A stretch of DNA of 64,000 bases, from the NCBI RefSeq assembly GCF_905115235.1, contig NC_051851.1:65779559-65843558 (forward strand), read 5' to 3'. Source of the DNA: Hermetia illucens (taxonomy: Eukaryota > Arthropoda > Insecta > Diptera > Stratiomyidae). A program made the translations under genes and the position numbers. This document shows positions 20,472-31,853 of the stretch, piece after piece. The notes below the pieces were generated by a model, which searched no databases, was not told the origin of the DNA, and saw only the letters and a list, made by a program, of their open reading frames with translations. Numbering within the stretch: position 1 is the stretch's first letter; each line of letters begins with the position of its first letter.

Positions 20472-23036
20472 TTATGCATTTACTAGAACTTCGTCATCTG
20501 GATTTGCAGCTGAACCATTTACCGGTAGAAGACGTACCGGCTCGCGGGAGAGGCTTGGAAGTATCCTAGGAGGGCCAGGAGGACGCGGTAACCTTCGTGG
20601 AAAGTTCCAAATGCGCTGTACAATTGGTACGTAGGGACGCTCTTGAACGACTTGCGGGAAGGGGTGGATATTAGCTGGTGGGTACATATTAGCAAGGGGA
20701 TTAATGTTAGCGTGTTGCATATTAGGGTCATCATGCCTACTAGCGGGGGGGTAAATATTAGCGGGATGGGGTATATTAGCGGGCGGATTTAAGTTGCCGG
20801 GCGGGTACCCAACAGTGGGTAGCCGTATATTGGCGAGTGGGTACATATAACCAGGGGGATTTACATTTACGCTTGGATGACCAACGGGTGCGTGTACATT
20901 AAGGGGTTGGTGCCTATCAATGGGTTGTTGTATATTAGCTGGTTGGTACCCATAAGCGGGAACATTCACATTAGCAGACGGATGCATACTAGCGGGATGG
21001 TTCACATCGGCGGGTTGATACATATTAGCGTGTGGCTGGACATCAGCGGATCGGGCTTCAGGATTGGGGCCAATATGAACTGGTTGTCTGATTTGATCAA
21101 TATGTGGAAATTGTCTGATTGGACTTTCTCTTCCTCCAACAGCTCCCGTTGCGGGTATATTCCCAGACTGGTTTTGCTCAGGGTGACTTGGTTGTCTACT
21201 TTCCACTATGAGTTCAGCATACAATATGTGCGGGACTAGTCGCCTAAGTTGGGCGATATTTGTAGGCGGTCTGATGGGTCCTTCTCTTTCTTCAATTACT
21301 GGAATATTACCAGGTTGACTGGCGGATTGTTGTTCAGGCTGTCCTGGTTGTATTCTTTCAAGTAAAATGTCAATGTATATGATTTCTCCGTCGAATTCAT
21401 TTTCTTCATTTGATGTGTTTGCATGCGCATTGTCAGATTTGGCCTTCTGCGTATCAAGTGGATGCTCCTGCGGTTTCGGTATAGCTCCTGGCAGTGACGC
21501 TACTAGTTGATCATCTGTTGGAATTCCAGGCGTATTTTGAATCCGGCGTATGTCCATTTCTTTTTGAAATTTTATTTTCTCCGGCGAAGATAGGGGGCTT
21601 ACAGATACAAGACTCGAAGATGATTCCGTAGATGTTGAAATTTTGGTAGTCGTATCATTTGTTCCTAACTGTTTTAAAAAATTGTATTAAATTGAATTAT
21701 AATGTGGAGTTGTACGCATTACCTGTTTTCGTGTGGTAAGTAGTCCGGATGGTCCCTCCCCATATAAATTTTGTTCCGTTTGTGCTGGAGATGGGCTTCC
21801 ACTTGGAAGTGGAAAAGATACTAAACGTGGCGGTGGATCCTCTTCTAAGGATGATTGGTCAGAAGTTATGCTAGCTGCCGAGTCATGTGGTTTCTTTTTT
21901 CCTTGTGATGATGCAATCAATTTTTCTTTTTCCCCGACTTCTGGTGGACTTGATGGTTCTTGCGAATTCAATGAGATTAATAAAAGATTCCTTACAACAT
22001 TCGAGAGTTTTATTCCCGAAGAAGAGGTTTCATTTATGGGTGATGCTGGAAATTCTGGAGAAATTGATTTCTGAGCAGAATCAGAATTCGATGATGATGA
22101 TGGGGCCACTTCTTGGTGTTGAACTACGTCTTCTTCGAGCTTTGGTTCATCAAGTGGATTTGATGGTTGATGCAATGCTACTGTTAACCGTAAAGATAAT
22201 CCAGACCCTGAAGATGGTGCTGACTTTGAAGAGGTTGCTGATTCAGAAGTTGAAGCTGAAGCCGACTGGGAATGCATTGTCAATTGCAAAGTCTCTGCCA
22301 ATTCTGAAGCTTTTAGTAAGCATAATGGTTCTGTTTTCGATGGTTCGACATCGTCAAGATAAACTGTTCCTGATATTACCAGTTCTTGTAAGGATATTTG
22401 GGATAGAGGTTGCCTGGTAAAGCCTTCTGGAGGTAAAGGTTCTCTCACCGAAGGTTCAGAGTAGCGACGGTCGATTTTGTACAGTGGAATAAAGTGAGGC
22501 CATGAGTGAGGAACTTTACTTTTTTCACGAGAAGAACATTTTGCTTCTGTTTTGGCTACTGGGCTTTGTGGTTGACCTTGTGGTAGTGCTGTTTCCTGCA
22601 TATGTTTAGATTCACTTCCGATTGATGCATTACACCAAGACAGGAGAGATTGTACTTGTTCGGCTGTATCTTGACTTGAATTTGAATGTCTTTCTTTACT
22701 TTGGTTTTCTTGTCCTTCGAATTCTGGCCCCGATATATCTGCACTAGGTTTTGAATTTGGGGCTGGAATTAAGTATTTTGCAGGCGGCTGAGGGCGTATT
22801 ATTTCTAATGTAGATGGTGTCGTAATTGCGTGAGAACTTGAAGAAGAATATGCTTCTGAGCTACTATATTGATTTCTAGGCTCAGGCATGGACTCATTTT
22901 GATCTGGGGTATCAGCAGGTGGAGTTGAAAGAGATTCGAGTGACACCGCGCGGAAAATACATGCGCTGCAACGTCGGAACAGGCTCACGATTCGCTGCCA
23001 CCAACTTTGTGTTTGTTCATTTGCAGATTCGTCCAT
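20472..23036 (-). CDS. Gene A: two-exon member of an unrecognised Ser/Pro-rich protein family (836 aa)
   Basis: Exon 1 is 23,036-21,723 (438 codons) and exon 2 is 21,668-20,472 (398 codons plus stop). The 54-nt intron has AAACAG|GTAATG and TTTAAAACAG|TTAGG ends and phase 0. The protein opens MDESANEQTQSWWQRIVSLFRR, a Trp-Trp/basic block with Cys, then VSLESL. A long Ser-rich stretch ends in the family block DSAASITSDQSSLEED ... QNLYGEGPSGL, just before the intron. Exon 2 encodes an Asn/Pro-rich tail with about twenty degenerate six-residue units of the PANIxP / PANMYP type. No signal peptide or membrane span is evident and it looks largely disordered. The start is supported by a 3' splice-like site (ACTAAG) 16 nt upstream. 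The function is unknown; an intracellular, lineage-specific protein is inferred. Confidence 0.7.
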
Positions 23037-23052
23037 TATGTGATATAACGTT

Positions 23053-23945
23053 CTTAGTAGTAAAAGTCAAAATAAATCAATTATATAAATCCTAAATTGA
23101 ACCTGAAAATGAGAAATGTACAATGAAATGCTAACACATCAGAAAAGTAGAATACAATGTAAACTATGAAAGATGGATAAGGCCATAATATACGATGAAG
23201 TCCCCATGAAAAGTAAAAAATGCAAGCTGAACTGTGATCTTTACAAGAATCGGCTAGAAGGAGAAAGCCGAAAGATTCTATTTTACTTGTTTTCTAAATA
23301 CACACTATACACTAAGCTACTAGTAATGGCTTAGAGAGAGAGGCGTTTTGCAAAAGGGAAAACGCTATCGCAGTTGCTTTTTACCTCATTCTCAAAAATG
23401 TAGAACGAATATATGAAAGAATCACTATTTTTCCAGTACAAACACTTGACAATTGACCAGCCAAATACAAAATTCTAGCGGTATGAGACTAACAAAAGGC
23501 CACAGAATGACGTTCCCATCCGGAGAAAATCTGCTATAAATTATGGCATAGTTTTATTATGTAATAGCCAAAAATCTTCCTGTAAATACCTTAATTCCTG
23601 GCGTATCTCGACAATTTTACACTAAATTTGAGGGCTTACATTTCTTTCGTTTCATCTTGAGATGTTACACTAGTACTAGTTTATGTTACTTACTCAAACA
23701 AACCACTTATTATAATACGAGCTCCTTTAAAACATGTTAAGCAGAGTCAGAGGCAATAATTAGCTCTACATATTTTTCTCGTTACATTGCCATACCTGTT
23801 ACTGATGATAACCGTGAATTATGTTAGATATTACAAGTATGGAGGAGGAGACATGGATATGTTTATGTACATTGTATAGGTTGACTACTTTGAGGATCGT
23901 TCTAAATCACAGCACCAATGCGCAACTTTAAAGGTTGAATCGAGC
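23053..23945 (-). promoter_or_regulatory. Upstream region of gene A
   Basis: This holds the putative 3' splice site (AG at 23,053-23,054) of a 5' UTR intron, and presumably the promoter. No other gene is seen. The strong block shared by genes C and D upstream is not obvious here, so the promoter has either diverged or lies elsewhere. Confidence 0.35.
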
Positions 23946-25790
23946 AAGTGACTCGCTGTCATTATCATCATCATCGACGACACAATAACCGGTATTTGGT
24001 CTAGGTCTGCCTTAGTAAGGAACCCCAGACACCTCGGTTTTGTGTCGAGGTCCACCAATTCGATATCCATCCGATCATGAGGGTGATCCAGCCCGGAAAG
24101 TCTATAAGGACAATATCTATGGTAGAAAAAAAAGACGCGGCACACCTTGCCTGAGATGGAACGATAGCGTAGGTCAGGACGCCAGACAGCTTTTAGGGAT
24201 ATCGAATTGGTGGGGATGTCTGGAGTTCCTTATTAGCCCAGATACCGGTTGTTGCACCGTTGATGATGATGATGATTATCCTCATCCATACGGACTAAGT
24301 GACCCGCGCACCGTAAGCTATCCACAACCTGACGTTCATGGTATCGCTCATAGATTTCGTTGTTATGTAGGCTACGGAATCGTCCATCCTCATGTAGGAG
24401 GCCAAAAATTCTTCAGAGGATTCTTCTCTTTAACGCGGTCAAGGGTTCGCAATTTTTCTTGCTAAGAACCCAAGCCTGCGAAGAATAAATGAGGACTGGC
24501 ATGATCATTGTCTTGTACAGTAACAGCTTTGAACGTGAGACGTTTCGAGCGGAACAGTTTTTGTAAGCTGAAATAGGCTCTGTTGGCTGCCAACAACCGT
24601 GCGCGGATTTCAGGATCGTAGCTGTTATCGGTTGTGTTTTGTTAGATAGGAGAAATTATCAACGGTCCTAAAGTTGTAGTCTCCTATCTTTATTCCTCCC
24701 GTTTGACTAGTGCGGTTTGATGTTGTTGGTTGGTTGTTTTTTGGTTCTGACGTTGCCACCATATATTTTGCTTTGCCTTCATTGATGTGCAGCCCAAGAT
24801 CTCGCGCCGATCGCCCCCTTCTCGATCTGGATGAAGGCAGTTTGCACGTCTCGGGTCGTTCTTCCCATGATGTCGATATCGTCAGCCTAGGCCAGATGTT
24901 GGGTGGACTTAAAGAGGATCGTACCTCTTGCATTTACCTCAGCATCACGTATCACTTTCTCGATGGCCAGGTTAAAGAGGACGCATGATAGGGCATCTCC
25001 TTGTCGTGGACCGTTGCTGATGTCGAATGGTCTCGAGAGTGATCCTGTTGGTTTTATCTGGCATCGCACATTGGTCAGGGTCAGCCTAGTCAGTCTTATC
25101 AATTTCGTTGGGATACCGAATTCTCTCATGGCCGTGTACAGTTTTACCTTGGCTATCCTATCATAGGTGGCTTTCAAATCGATGAATAGATGGTGCAACT
25201 GCTGTCCATATTCCAACAGTTTTTCCACCGTTTGCTGCAGAGATAAAAACTGATCTGTTGCTGATTTACCTGGAGTGAAGCCTCTTTGGTATGGGCCAAT
25301 GATGTTCTGGGCGTATGGGACTATCCGGCCTAGCAAAGAATATCTTATAGATGGTACTCAGCAGAGTGATACCTCTATAATTGCACTGCGTGATATCTCC
25401 CTTTTTATGTATGAGACAGATAATGCCTCTTTGTCAGTCGTCAGGCATTGATTCGCTGTCCCACACCTTGGGCACAAGTTGATAATTGGTCGCGTGGTTG
25501 GTGGTCCCATCTGGAGAGGTCCACGTATATTTGTGGACCGCTTTCCGTGCAAACCAGGTACTTCCAACAACCATTTCGTGTGACACTGCTAATTTAATAA
25601 TCCGCAGTCCGTTATCAATTGTATTTTGATGTAAGCTATGAGAGCCAACGTATCGCCTGAATACGGGTTCCATCCTTACTTAGCTGTTAAAATTCGCAAG
25701 TATGATTTTGATATCATATCTGGAGTAGGCTTCGAGGGTTCGTTCTACCATCTCGTAGAAAGTATCCTTCTCTGACTCTGCAGTTCAACT
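23945..25790 (-). mobile_element. RTE-1 LINE copy with endonuclease and RT regions, carrying an inverted 3' end
   Basis: The minus strand carries, in coding order, an AP-endonuclease segment (about 25,790-25,490: KDTFYEMVERTLEAYSRYD, FRRYVGSHSLHQNTIDNGL, EMVVGSTWFARKAVHKYTW), then the RT start SESMPDD, SATDQFLSLQQTVEKLLEYG, LHHLFIDLKATYDRI (motif A) and PTKLIRLTRLTLTNVRCQI, and the C-terminal region down to the (ATC)n-side tail at 23,955. At 24,067-24,277 about 210 bp of the element's own 3' end, complete with (GAT)n tail, lies in the opposite orientation. The copy is frameshifted in several places. Confidence 0.8.
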
Positions 25791-25794
25791 GAAA

Positions 25795-26760
25795 TCCACG
25801 CATGCCAGTCTTTGAAGTTTGTATAACCACCTGGCTATTGTGCTGACTTCAATTCTTTCTGCCAAATTACCGTCACATAGGTAATCGTAGGCTTTACTAT
25901 TGCAGCGTATATCCAAAGTTATATCTTGTATAACTTTCAAGTAATCAGAACCCAAACGACATGCGCATCCTTCTAGAGTAATTTTCGGTCTGGTGTAATT
26001 CCCAAATATTTGAACTCTGTTTCTCGCTGCACTTACATGCCTCCGGTGATCAGGCCTGCGCTTCGTAGTGAATGGTACTATATTAGCTTTGACTGGATTA
26101 ATACGAAGCTCCGCCTTCCTATACCAGGTGCTGGTAGTTCTTAGTCCAGTTTGGAGTCTATCATGAAGGGTATCCTCATATTTGCCTTTACAGATTAGAA
26201 CAATGTCATCAGTGTAACCCTAGACTTCTATTGTTATACTAGATCTCCTCGGAGCTGATTTCCCACTTTGTGGACAACCTTGAGTACTGTTCATGACATT
26301 AAAATTTGTGGCTACAAATAGAAGTACCATTTTCCCATTCTTTAGCATTCTGCCCATCCAAAAGACCAATCCCAATTCCAATTCCCAATCTCCTGCGGAT
26401 CAGGAGATCTTGTACCGCTGTGTGCGGTGTGTTTTCGAATTCTCTTCCGATGTTCAAAAACGCACACATTACTATTTTTTTCGTTTCTATGGCGCCGTAA
26501 TACATCCGTCAGCTGATGCAGGGTAGTTTTGGTTGCCCCCGAGCAGGGTATTGGTACTAATGTACGGATGTCGTACTAATGTAGGGGATTGTGCGTTAGA
26601 ACGTTAGTTCTAATATAGTCGTCTATGATCTTCTCCACTATTTTGGGTACTGGTCTGAAAGATTTAGGGTGAAAAAAAATCCTTTTACCCGCTTTCGGAA
26701 TAGAGATGATTTAGCCCACCTCCATCAGCTCGCTATATATTGTGAGGCTATGCTCGATTG
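25795..26760 (-). mobile_element. RNase H-type LINE (I-like) copy, RT region
   Basis: This is homologous to 48,200-48,840. Shared on plus are 'gtgctgacttcaattctttctgccaaatta', 'ttactattgcagcgtatatccaaag' and the '(a)gaagtacc...tttagcattctgcccatcca' region. Upstream coding pieces on the minus strand read IISIPKAGKRIFF.HPKSFRP and KIVEKIIDDYIRTNVLTHNPLH, the RT start of the same kind of LINE. It is degraded, with no intact frame. Confidence 0.65.
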
Positions 26761-27023
26761 AAATGAATGTCAGATGATGACTTATTGTTTTTTTTTCTTG
26801 AAATCTCCGTCGAGATCGGAATACTGGTCAGCTGGAAGCAGCACTTCAAGCAGCTTCTTATGTTTTTTTCGAACGTAGAAAACGTAGCGTCCATGGTAGC
26901 TAGCTTTTTGGAGAAATAGTCTAGCTTCTTCTTCAAGGATTTGTTCTTTCCATAGTTTTTCTTCTCATCCTCGAAAATTTCAACAGTTGGATTCTGGGTT
27001 TCAAGAACAGGTTTCGCTTCCAC
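26748..27023 (-). other. Unrecognised lysine-rich coiled-coil-like frame
   Basis: A 91-codon frame (EIFEDEKKNYGKNKSLKKKLD, then FSKKLATMDATFSTFEKN) has heptad-like spacing. It directly abuts the LINE RT region on the same strand and could be a piece of a LINE ORF1 or unrelated. No family was recognised. Confidence 0.25.
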
Positions 27024-27116
27024 CTTCCTAGGTATATTGTGCTAGGCGACTCCTGTTATTTAGGAGGAATATTTTCTTACAATCACAAATGACAAATTTC
27101 AAAAGAATTTTTTCAT

Positions 27117-27180
27117 TATAATTAATTATAATTAATTAATTATTTAATTAATAATTAATTAATAATAAGACTAAGTAGGT
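27117..27180. repeat. AATT/TAAT-rich simple repeat
   Basis: About 60 bp made only of A and T (taattataattaattaatt...), ending in 'taataataag' where the R4-like element begins. Elements of this clade often use TA/TAA-rich targets. Confidence 0.8.
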
Positions 27181-27181
27181 A

Positions 27182-29648
27182 GGATCGCCAGAATGAATGA
27201 ATGAAGTCAGTCGTAGCCGATCCCAAGCCCGGTAGTGAAAGGAGGAGGGATGGATAGCTTCAGTCTGAATGACTGTAGGGCACTACCGCGTCCCACTGGG
27301 TAGGTGAGGAAAGTACAGGAACTTTGAAGTAGAGAGAGTAGTCACTGAGGAAGCTATCAAAACACCTGGCAGTTAGGTATAAAATGTAAATCCCTTCAAT
27401 GAGGACAAGAGAGTCCTAATCTCCGGTACGGATAAACGGCGGGAGTCGTTTGAATTGATGATTGGGTCGGACTCCCGTAATGCATAACATGGCGTCGAAA
27501 CGGCTAATAGTGGGGCGGCTTGGCGTATAGGCGCTACGGTGACCAGGAGAATGGCTCCGCCTGCTGCAGCTGTTTCACCACAACCTATGGCGACCGCTTC
27601 AGTAGGTTCACGTAGTCAGCGGATGGAGTGCACTAAGGAAACTAACCGCTTTATCATCCGCTCCTACTACGAAATAACAACGGCGTGGCAGGTATAGCAT
27701 CTTTCCGCCCCTTGTTGCACCAGAGATTCGTCGAGGGTTTCTCGCAATACTGTGCAGTGTGTTGCAGACCAGTACCGCTTCATTACTCGCAGCGACACAA
27801 TCCCGGCCATCATCAGAGAGCGTGTTCGACTTGAAGTCATCGCCGAAACTGGTGACTAGGAGTCGATGGAGGCAGAGGCGGTGCAATCAAAAACACCACG
27901 CCGCACTGCGGGCAACAGTTTCAGTACTCGCCGAAGCACAATCCTTCACTGTCGGTCTAAAGTCTCCTCTGAAGTTCGGGACGAATGCCAAAGAGCGTGT
28001 ATGGAATTTTCGGAAACGGAACCTTAACATAGACCAGGTATTGCAAGGCTCTATTCATCTCCAGTAACTCCGAAAATTCTATCTCAAATCAATAATTAAA
28101 ATGGATCTCGACTGTGTGCTGATCTTTCGCATTAAATTAGGGCATTGCTAGGCTGATTGAATTCAGCTCTGGCAATGCCAGCAGACGAGTGAAAAATAAA
28201 GTGCAAAGGGAACTATGCTATCCCCAGTGAGACACCCATACTTGAAATTCGGGGCACACTAAAGCAGAAACTTTTTGCCGTATGTAGCCGGTTACGACGG
28301 TATGGCGAAAGTCAGTCAGACGTGTTCAGAATGCAAAGTATGCGAGGAACCAGCGGAGTTCTAGTAAAGCCAGTACTGAAATGGCATCTCTCGAGGAAGA
28401 ATAAAATAACTACACTGAATGTATTCGCTACCGTTTCACTGGGTTATGTATTAGGAATATTGCCGTGGACGAAAACCGTTCTGGAAAACGTCCAACGGCG
28501 TATAAAAACTGCTATGTTCAAAAAAAAAAATAACTGACGGTTTCGTCCAGAGCAAAGGCAACTCATCAGACTATGTCTTAATTCTGAATGCATCATCCAA
28601 ACTCTGCCGTGGAACGGATGAACCTGCTTCGTGATTTCGGAAGTAGGGGCGTGGTTGACGTTGCGACACAACATCATCGCCAAGTCTACTCGCTACGCGC
28701 TTCCTTTTACAGGAAAGAGCTGGTGATTCCCTTGCATGCGGTTGTTTATATGGCAGAGTGTGGGCTGACTCAACTTAACTTGAAGGATCGATCTTTCAAT
28801 CCTCTGAGTGGGGTGAAGTCGGGCCAAGAGCGGATCGATGAAACGAAGTCGAAGGCAATGCACAGTAAACACGTGAATTTTCTTTGGCAGCCATTTGTCA
28901 AACTGATGGCTGTGTGCTGGTGAGCTCTTTACTGAGACGGAGGTATTCATGTGTGCCATTCAGGATGCAACCCAAGCTTATAAAAAGCTCACAATCGAAG
29001 AGCGGGTGAAGAATGGCCAGTGCAGAATATGTGGTTCTGCGTTAGAGACGTTGGACTATCTCATTCCTGGCTGCAATGTAATGGCACCGGTGCAATACAC
29101 GAACAGGCGCATTGTATGTAGAGTGATTCACCAAAACCTTGCATACACGTATGGGCTGATCACAGGACCATGTCCGGTTTATCGGTATGAGCTGCACCCA
29201 GTACTTGATAGTTCTGCTTACAGCATATATCGACAAGTTCTAACTGGTCGCCATGTACCGCACAGCAAGCCTGACGTGCTATTAATTGACAAGATGGGTC
29301 GTTCCGCGTATATTATTGATGCTGATATTCCACATAATAGCAACATTGAACGGAAATATGTGGAGAAGAAGGTGAGCTATGAGCCACTGGCTTGGAAAGT
29401 CAAAGAAATTTGCGTCTCCAGCGGGTGGTTTTAGTTCCTATAGTATTGGCAGCTACAGGTATTGTACTTATATCCCTCACGGCTTCCCTTGATATCCTAG
29501 GACTCTCAAACAGACTGGTTCAAACCATACAGAAATACAGCATTCTGTATACTTGCTCAATGTTGAGAGGAGTTCTCGACGGATTCCAGCACCAAAGTCC
29601 CTTCATCTTCAAAGTAAATGAGATCGTTCGAGATGCATCCCCTTAGCT
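27182..29648 (+). mobile_element. R4/Dong-like LINE copy with restriction-like endonuclease domain
   Basis: After a G-rich untranslated leader (27,182-27,560), broken frames give RT thumb-type sequence (TTLNVFATVSLGYVLGILPWTK, ENVQRRIKTAMF at 28,410-28,530) and a following SRGVVDVATQHHRQVYSLRA block. The C-terminal domain at 28,949-29,434 has CRICGSALETLDYLIPGC ... ICRVIHQNLAYTYG (the CCHC finger of the restriction-like endonuclease) and KPDVLLIDKMGRSAYIIDAD ... EKK (PD..D/K-type nuclease motif). A tail shared with the element at 52.9-56.0 kb (LRLQRVVLVPIVLAATGIV) follows. The central RT catalytic part is missing, so this copy is internally deleted. Confidence 0.75.
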
Positions 29649-29649
29649 C

Positions 29650-29882
29650 AGGCCGTTGTTGTTGGTGAAAGGGCTCAAGAGTGATGTCGCTGCTTCTATC
29701 TAGCCTCGCGGATTGATCAGGGTCAGCCTAGCCAATCTTAATCATTAACGCCATACCGGATATTCTCATAACTGTGTACAGCTTTACCCTGGCTATGCTA
29801 TCGTAGGTTTTCCTCACCAAGATCAGTAATTCCTTAAATAATCCTGCCACCATTCACGATAAATTTAAATTGAGGCTACTTA
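29650..29882 (-). mobile_element. RTE-1 LINE fragment (RT region)
   Basis: This matches the antisense of the RTE-1 RT region at 18,115-18,260 and 63,750-63,905 ('tctagcctcgcggattgatcagggtcagcctagccaatctta', 'tgtgtacagctttaccctggctatgctatc'). It is about 230 bp, bounded on the right by a (TTA)n tract. Confidence 0.75.
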
Positions 29883-29884
29883 TG

Positions 29885-29901
29885 CTATTATTATTATTAT
29901 T
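29885..29901. repeat. (TTA)n microsatellite
   Basis: Five TTA-type units at the right border of the RTE-1 fragment. Confidence 0.7.
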
Positions 29902-29964
29902 TGAGTGACAAATTGTTGGAAGCGATTTTATTATTTTGAAAAAGCTTGATTTTGCAGACTTCAT

Positions 29965-30085
29965 TAATATAAGGGTGCGATGGTTCGAATCTCGGTCGTC
30001 ATGGATGTCTGTCTTTGTGTTGCTCGCTACTTTAGATTTATTACTTGCACATGATTAAGTGTCTCATAGTCTCATTGAAAATAGA
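29965..30085 (+). mobile_element. SINE-like fragment with a tRNA B-box
   Basis: GGTTCGAATCTC at about 29,991-30,002 fits an RNA polymerase III B-box, and no full tRNA fold can be drawn around it. It is likely a truncated tRNA-derived SINE. Confidence 0.4.
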
Positions 30086-30309
30086 GACTACACAAAGAAG
30101 TAAAAAGGGAAGATATCACTGTAAGTGGCTTCAACTTCTGGGAATGGCGCATGTGACACAACACTTTCCGTCTTTGTCATCTACTCTGATTGATCGATTT
30201 GAATAAGACTCTTCCCATGATACGATCTTAATTTTCTCATATCATTGGTAAAACCGATGGTAAAATCAGAACTACTTAGCAAATTTTTTTCTAAAATTCA
30301 CTTTTCATC

Positions 30310-31135
30310 AATTCAATAACAAGCTCTTTTAAGGTTCAATGTCTGTCTGGCTGTCTGCCTGTCCGTCTGAACCGGCTGTACCGATTAACACGAAATTTGG
30401 TGAGCAGGTGAGAACTGTGAACGCCCAGACATGCAGTGAGTGATATCCATCTACGTTGAGATTAAGGGGGAGTCCCCATACATGCAAAAGTGGGGTGTAA
30501 CATTTTTTTTACTGAATATAGTCGTGTTGGGTATCAAATTAAAGGGCTCGCTTAGTACTTTTCGAAGCCGGTCTTAGTTTTGAGATTTGTAAGCAAGAGA
30601 GGTGTGGGAGGGGTGGAAAGTGGTGATTTCTTTAACGGACCCATTCTCAGAAACTACCTAACCAAAAAATCTGAAAAAAATGTGAAGCTACATATATATG
30701 GTGCCCAGGCCTCACAACACTTTCCATATCGATATTTGCTAAAATTAAGTTAATAATAGTATATTACAATATTTTTGGGGAAATTGAGTAGAAACCCCCC
30801 TTAAGTTTATCCTAGATTTATGAAAGTTTGTAGTAGTGTAGTGTAGTGTAGTGTAGTAGTATACAGAATGTCATATGAAACATGTTATCCCCAAGTTTGA
30901 TCAAAATCGTACTATTACTAACAAAGCTACAGTAGCTCAAAATTGACCGTGTAAATTTACTGAAATTAAATATCAATGTCACACTAAGGTGAGTAATCTA
31001 CATAACGGACTAAGTACAAATGGAATAATTCTCTACTGAAATATACTCACAGAAGAAGCAAACAAAACCTTTCATACCTGAAGCGCCGAGTTTCCGGTTT
31101 CCCGACTTGGCATTTGTTCTGACCGGGAAATAACT
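30310..31135 (+). repeat. Dispersed repeat R, copy 2 (longest)
   Basis: This copy runs from a CTGTCTGGCTGTCTGCCTGTC end to 'gagtttccggtttcccgacttg'. Internal landmarks shared with other copies are 'acacgaaatttggtgag', 'cagacatgcagtgagtgatatcc', 'ggggagtccccatacatgcaaaa' and 'aaacccccctta'. It has no coding capacity. A (GTGTA)n stutter lies at 30,832-30,860. It abuts the outer 3' region of gene B. Confidence 0.75.
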
Positions 31136-31365
31136 TTCAAATTATCGGGTGTCAGATTTTCGAGAGTAACCTCTATTTATTTTATTAATAAAAATTAATT
31201 TCCAACTTAATAATAAACAATTTATAAACAGATATTTTTTCGATGTAAAATATTTTTGACGATACTTAACAAGGCAATTAGTTTAAATATTCTAAATTTA
31301 TCAATTAAACTATTATAAAATCACAAAAAAAAATATTTTTCAAACTGCATTTTGCAGAAAGTCAA

Positions 31366-31680
31366 AGCAACGCGAAACTACTAATTTAAAAACTCATTTC
31401 TTCCCTTATTGTCTTAGGTAGCGGTCATCTAACTTTACATAACTACATTAATTATATTTTTTTACGGACAATAAACATGTACATCTTACATGATTGCTTT
31501 GCTTAATTAAATCTGTGTGAAAAGTAGTGGGGGCAATTCTAGTCGCCACAATGAATGATGGAACTTTATTAGCCAACAAATGACTTCAATGGAAAGTTGG
31601 CGAAGAAAGTTGCAGATTCATATGGAACCTTTAGTTATTTTAAATTTACACAATAAGCTATAGTCATGGCCTACGTCATT
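31366..31680 (-). promoter_or_regulatory. Inverted-repeat-bounded 3' UTR element, gene B copy (diverged)
   Basis: The left bound 'gcaacgcgaaactactaat' and right bound 'atagtcatggcctacgtcat' are weak forms of the inverted repeats seen after genes C and D. The interior keeps 'aaagttggcgaagaaagttgcagattcatatggaa', which aligns with gene C (42,562-42,600) and gene D (57,666-57,705). A minus-strand AATAAA lies at about 31,180, some 675 nt past the gene B stop codon. Confidence 0.5.
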
Positions 31681-31853
31681 TAGTATTTTACAAATAGACA
31701 GCGGGGATTTCGTTGACGTATTTCTCTAAATTCCCAGAGCGCTGGGTGTATGTTGATGCGAACATAACCGTTTCAAGGGATCGGTCATCTAGTTAACCAT
31801 CAGTATTTTAGTTAAGTTGAGTTTATTGCCCCCTCTTGTTGTGATTCCTATCT

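Noticed and set aside
21887-22420. Plus-strand frames (113 and 177 codons) antisense to gene A
   Set aside because: Leu/Met-rich shadows of the Ser/Glu-rich minus-strand coding sequence.
27180-27560. Possible structural RNA gene before the R4-like frames
   Set aside because: G-rich and structured-looking, but no match to rRNA or tRNA that I can make; it is best explained as the element's 5' untranslated leader.
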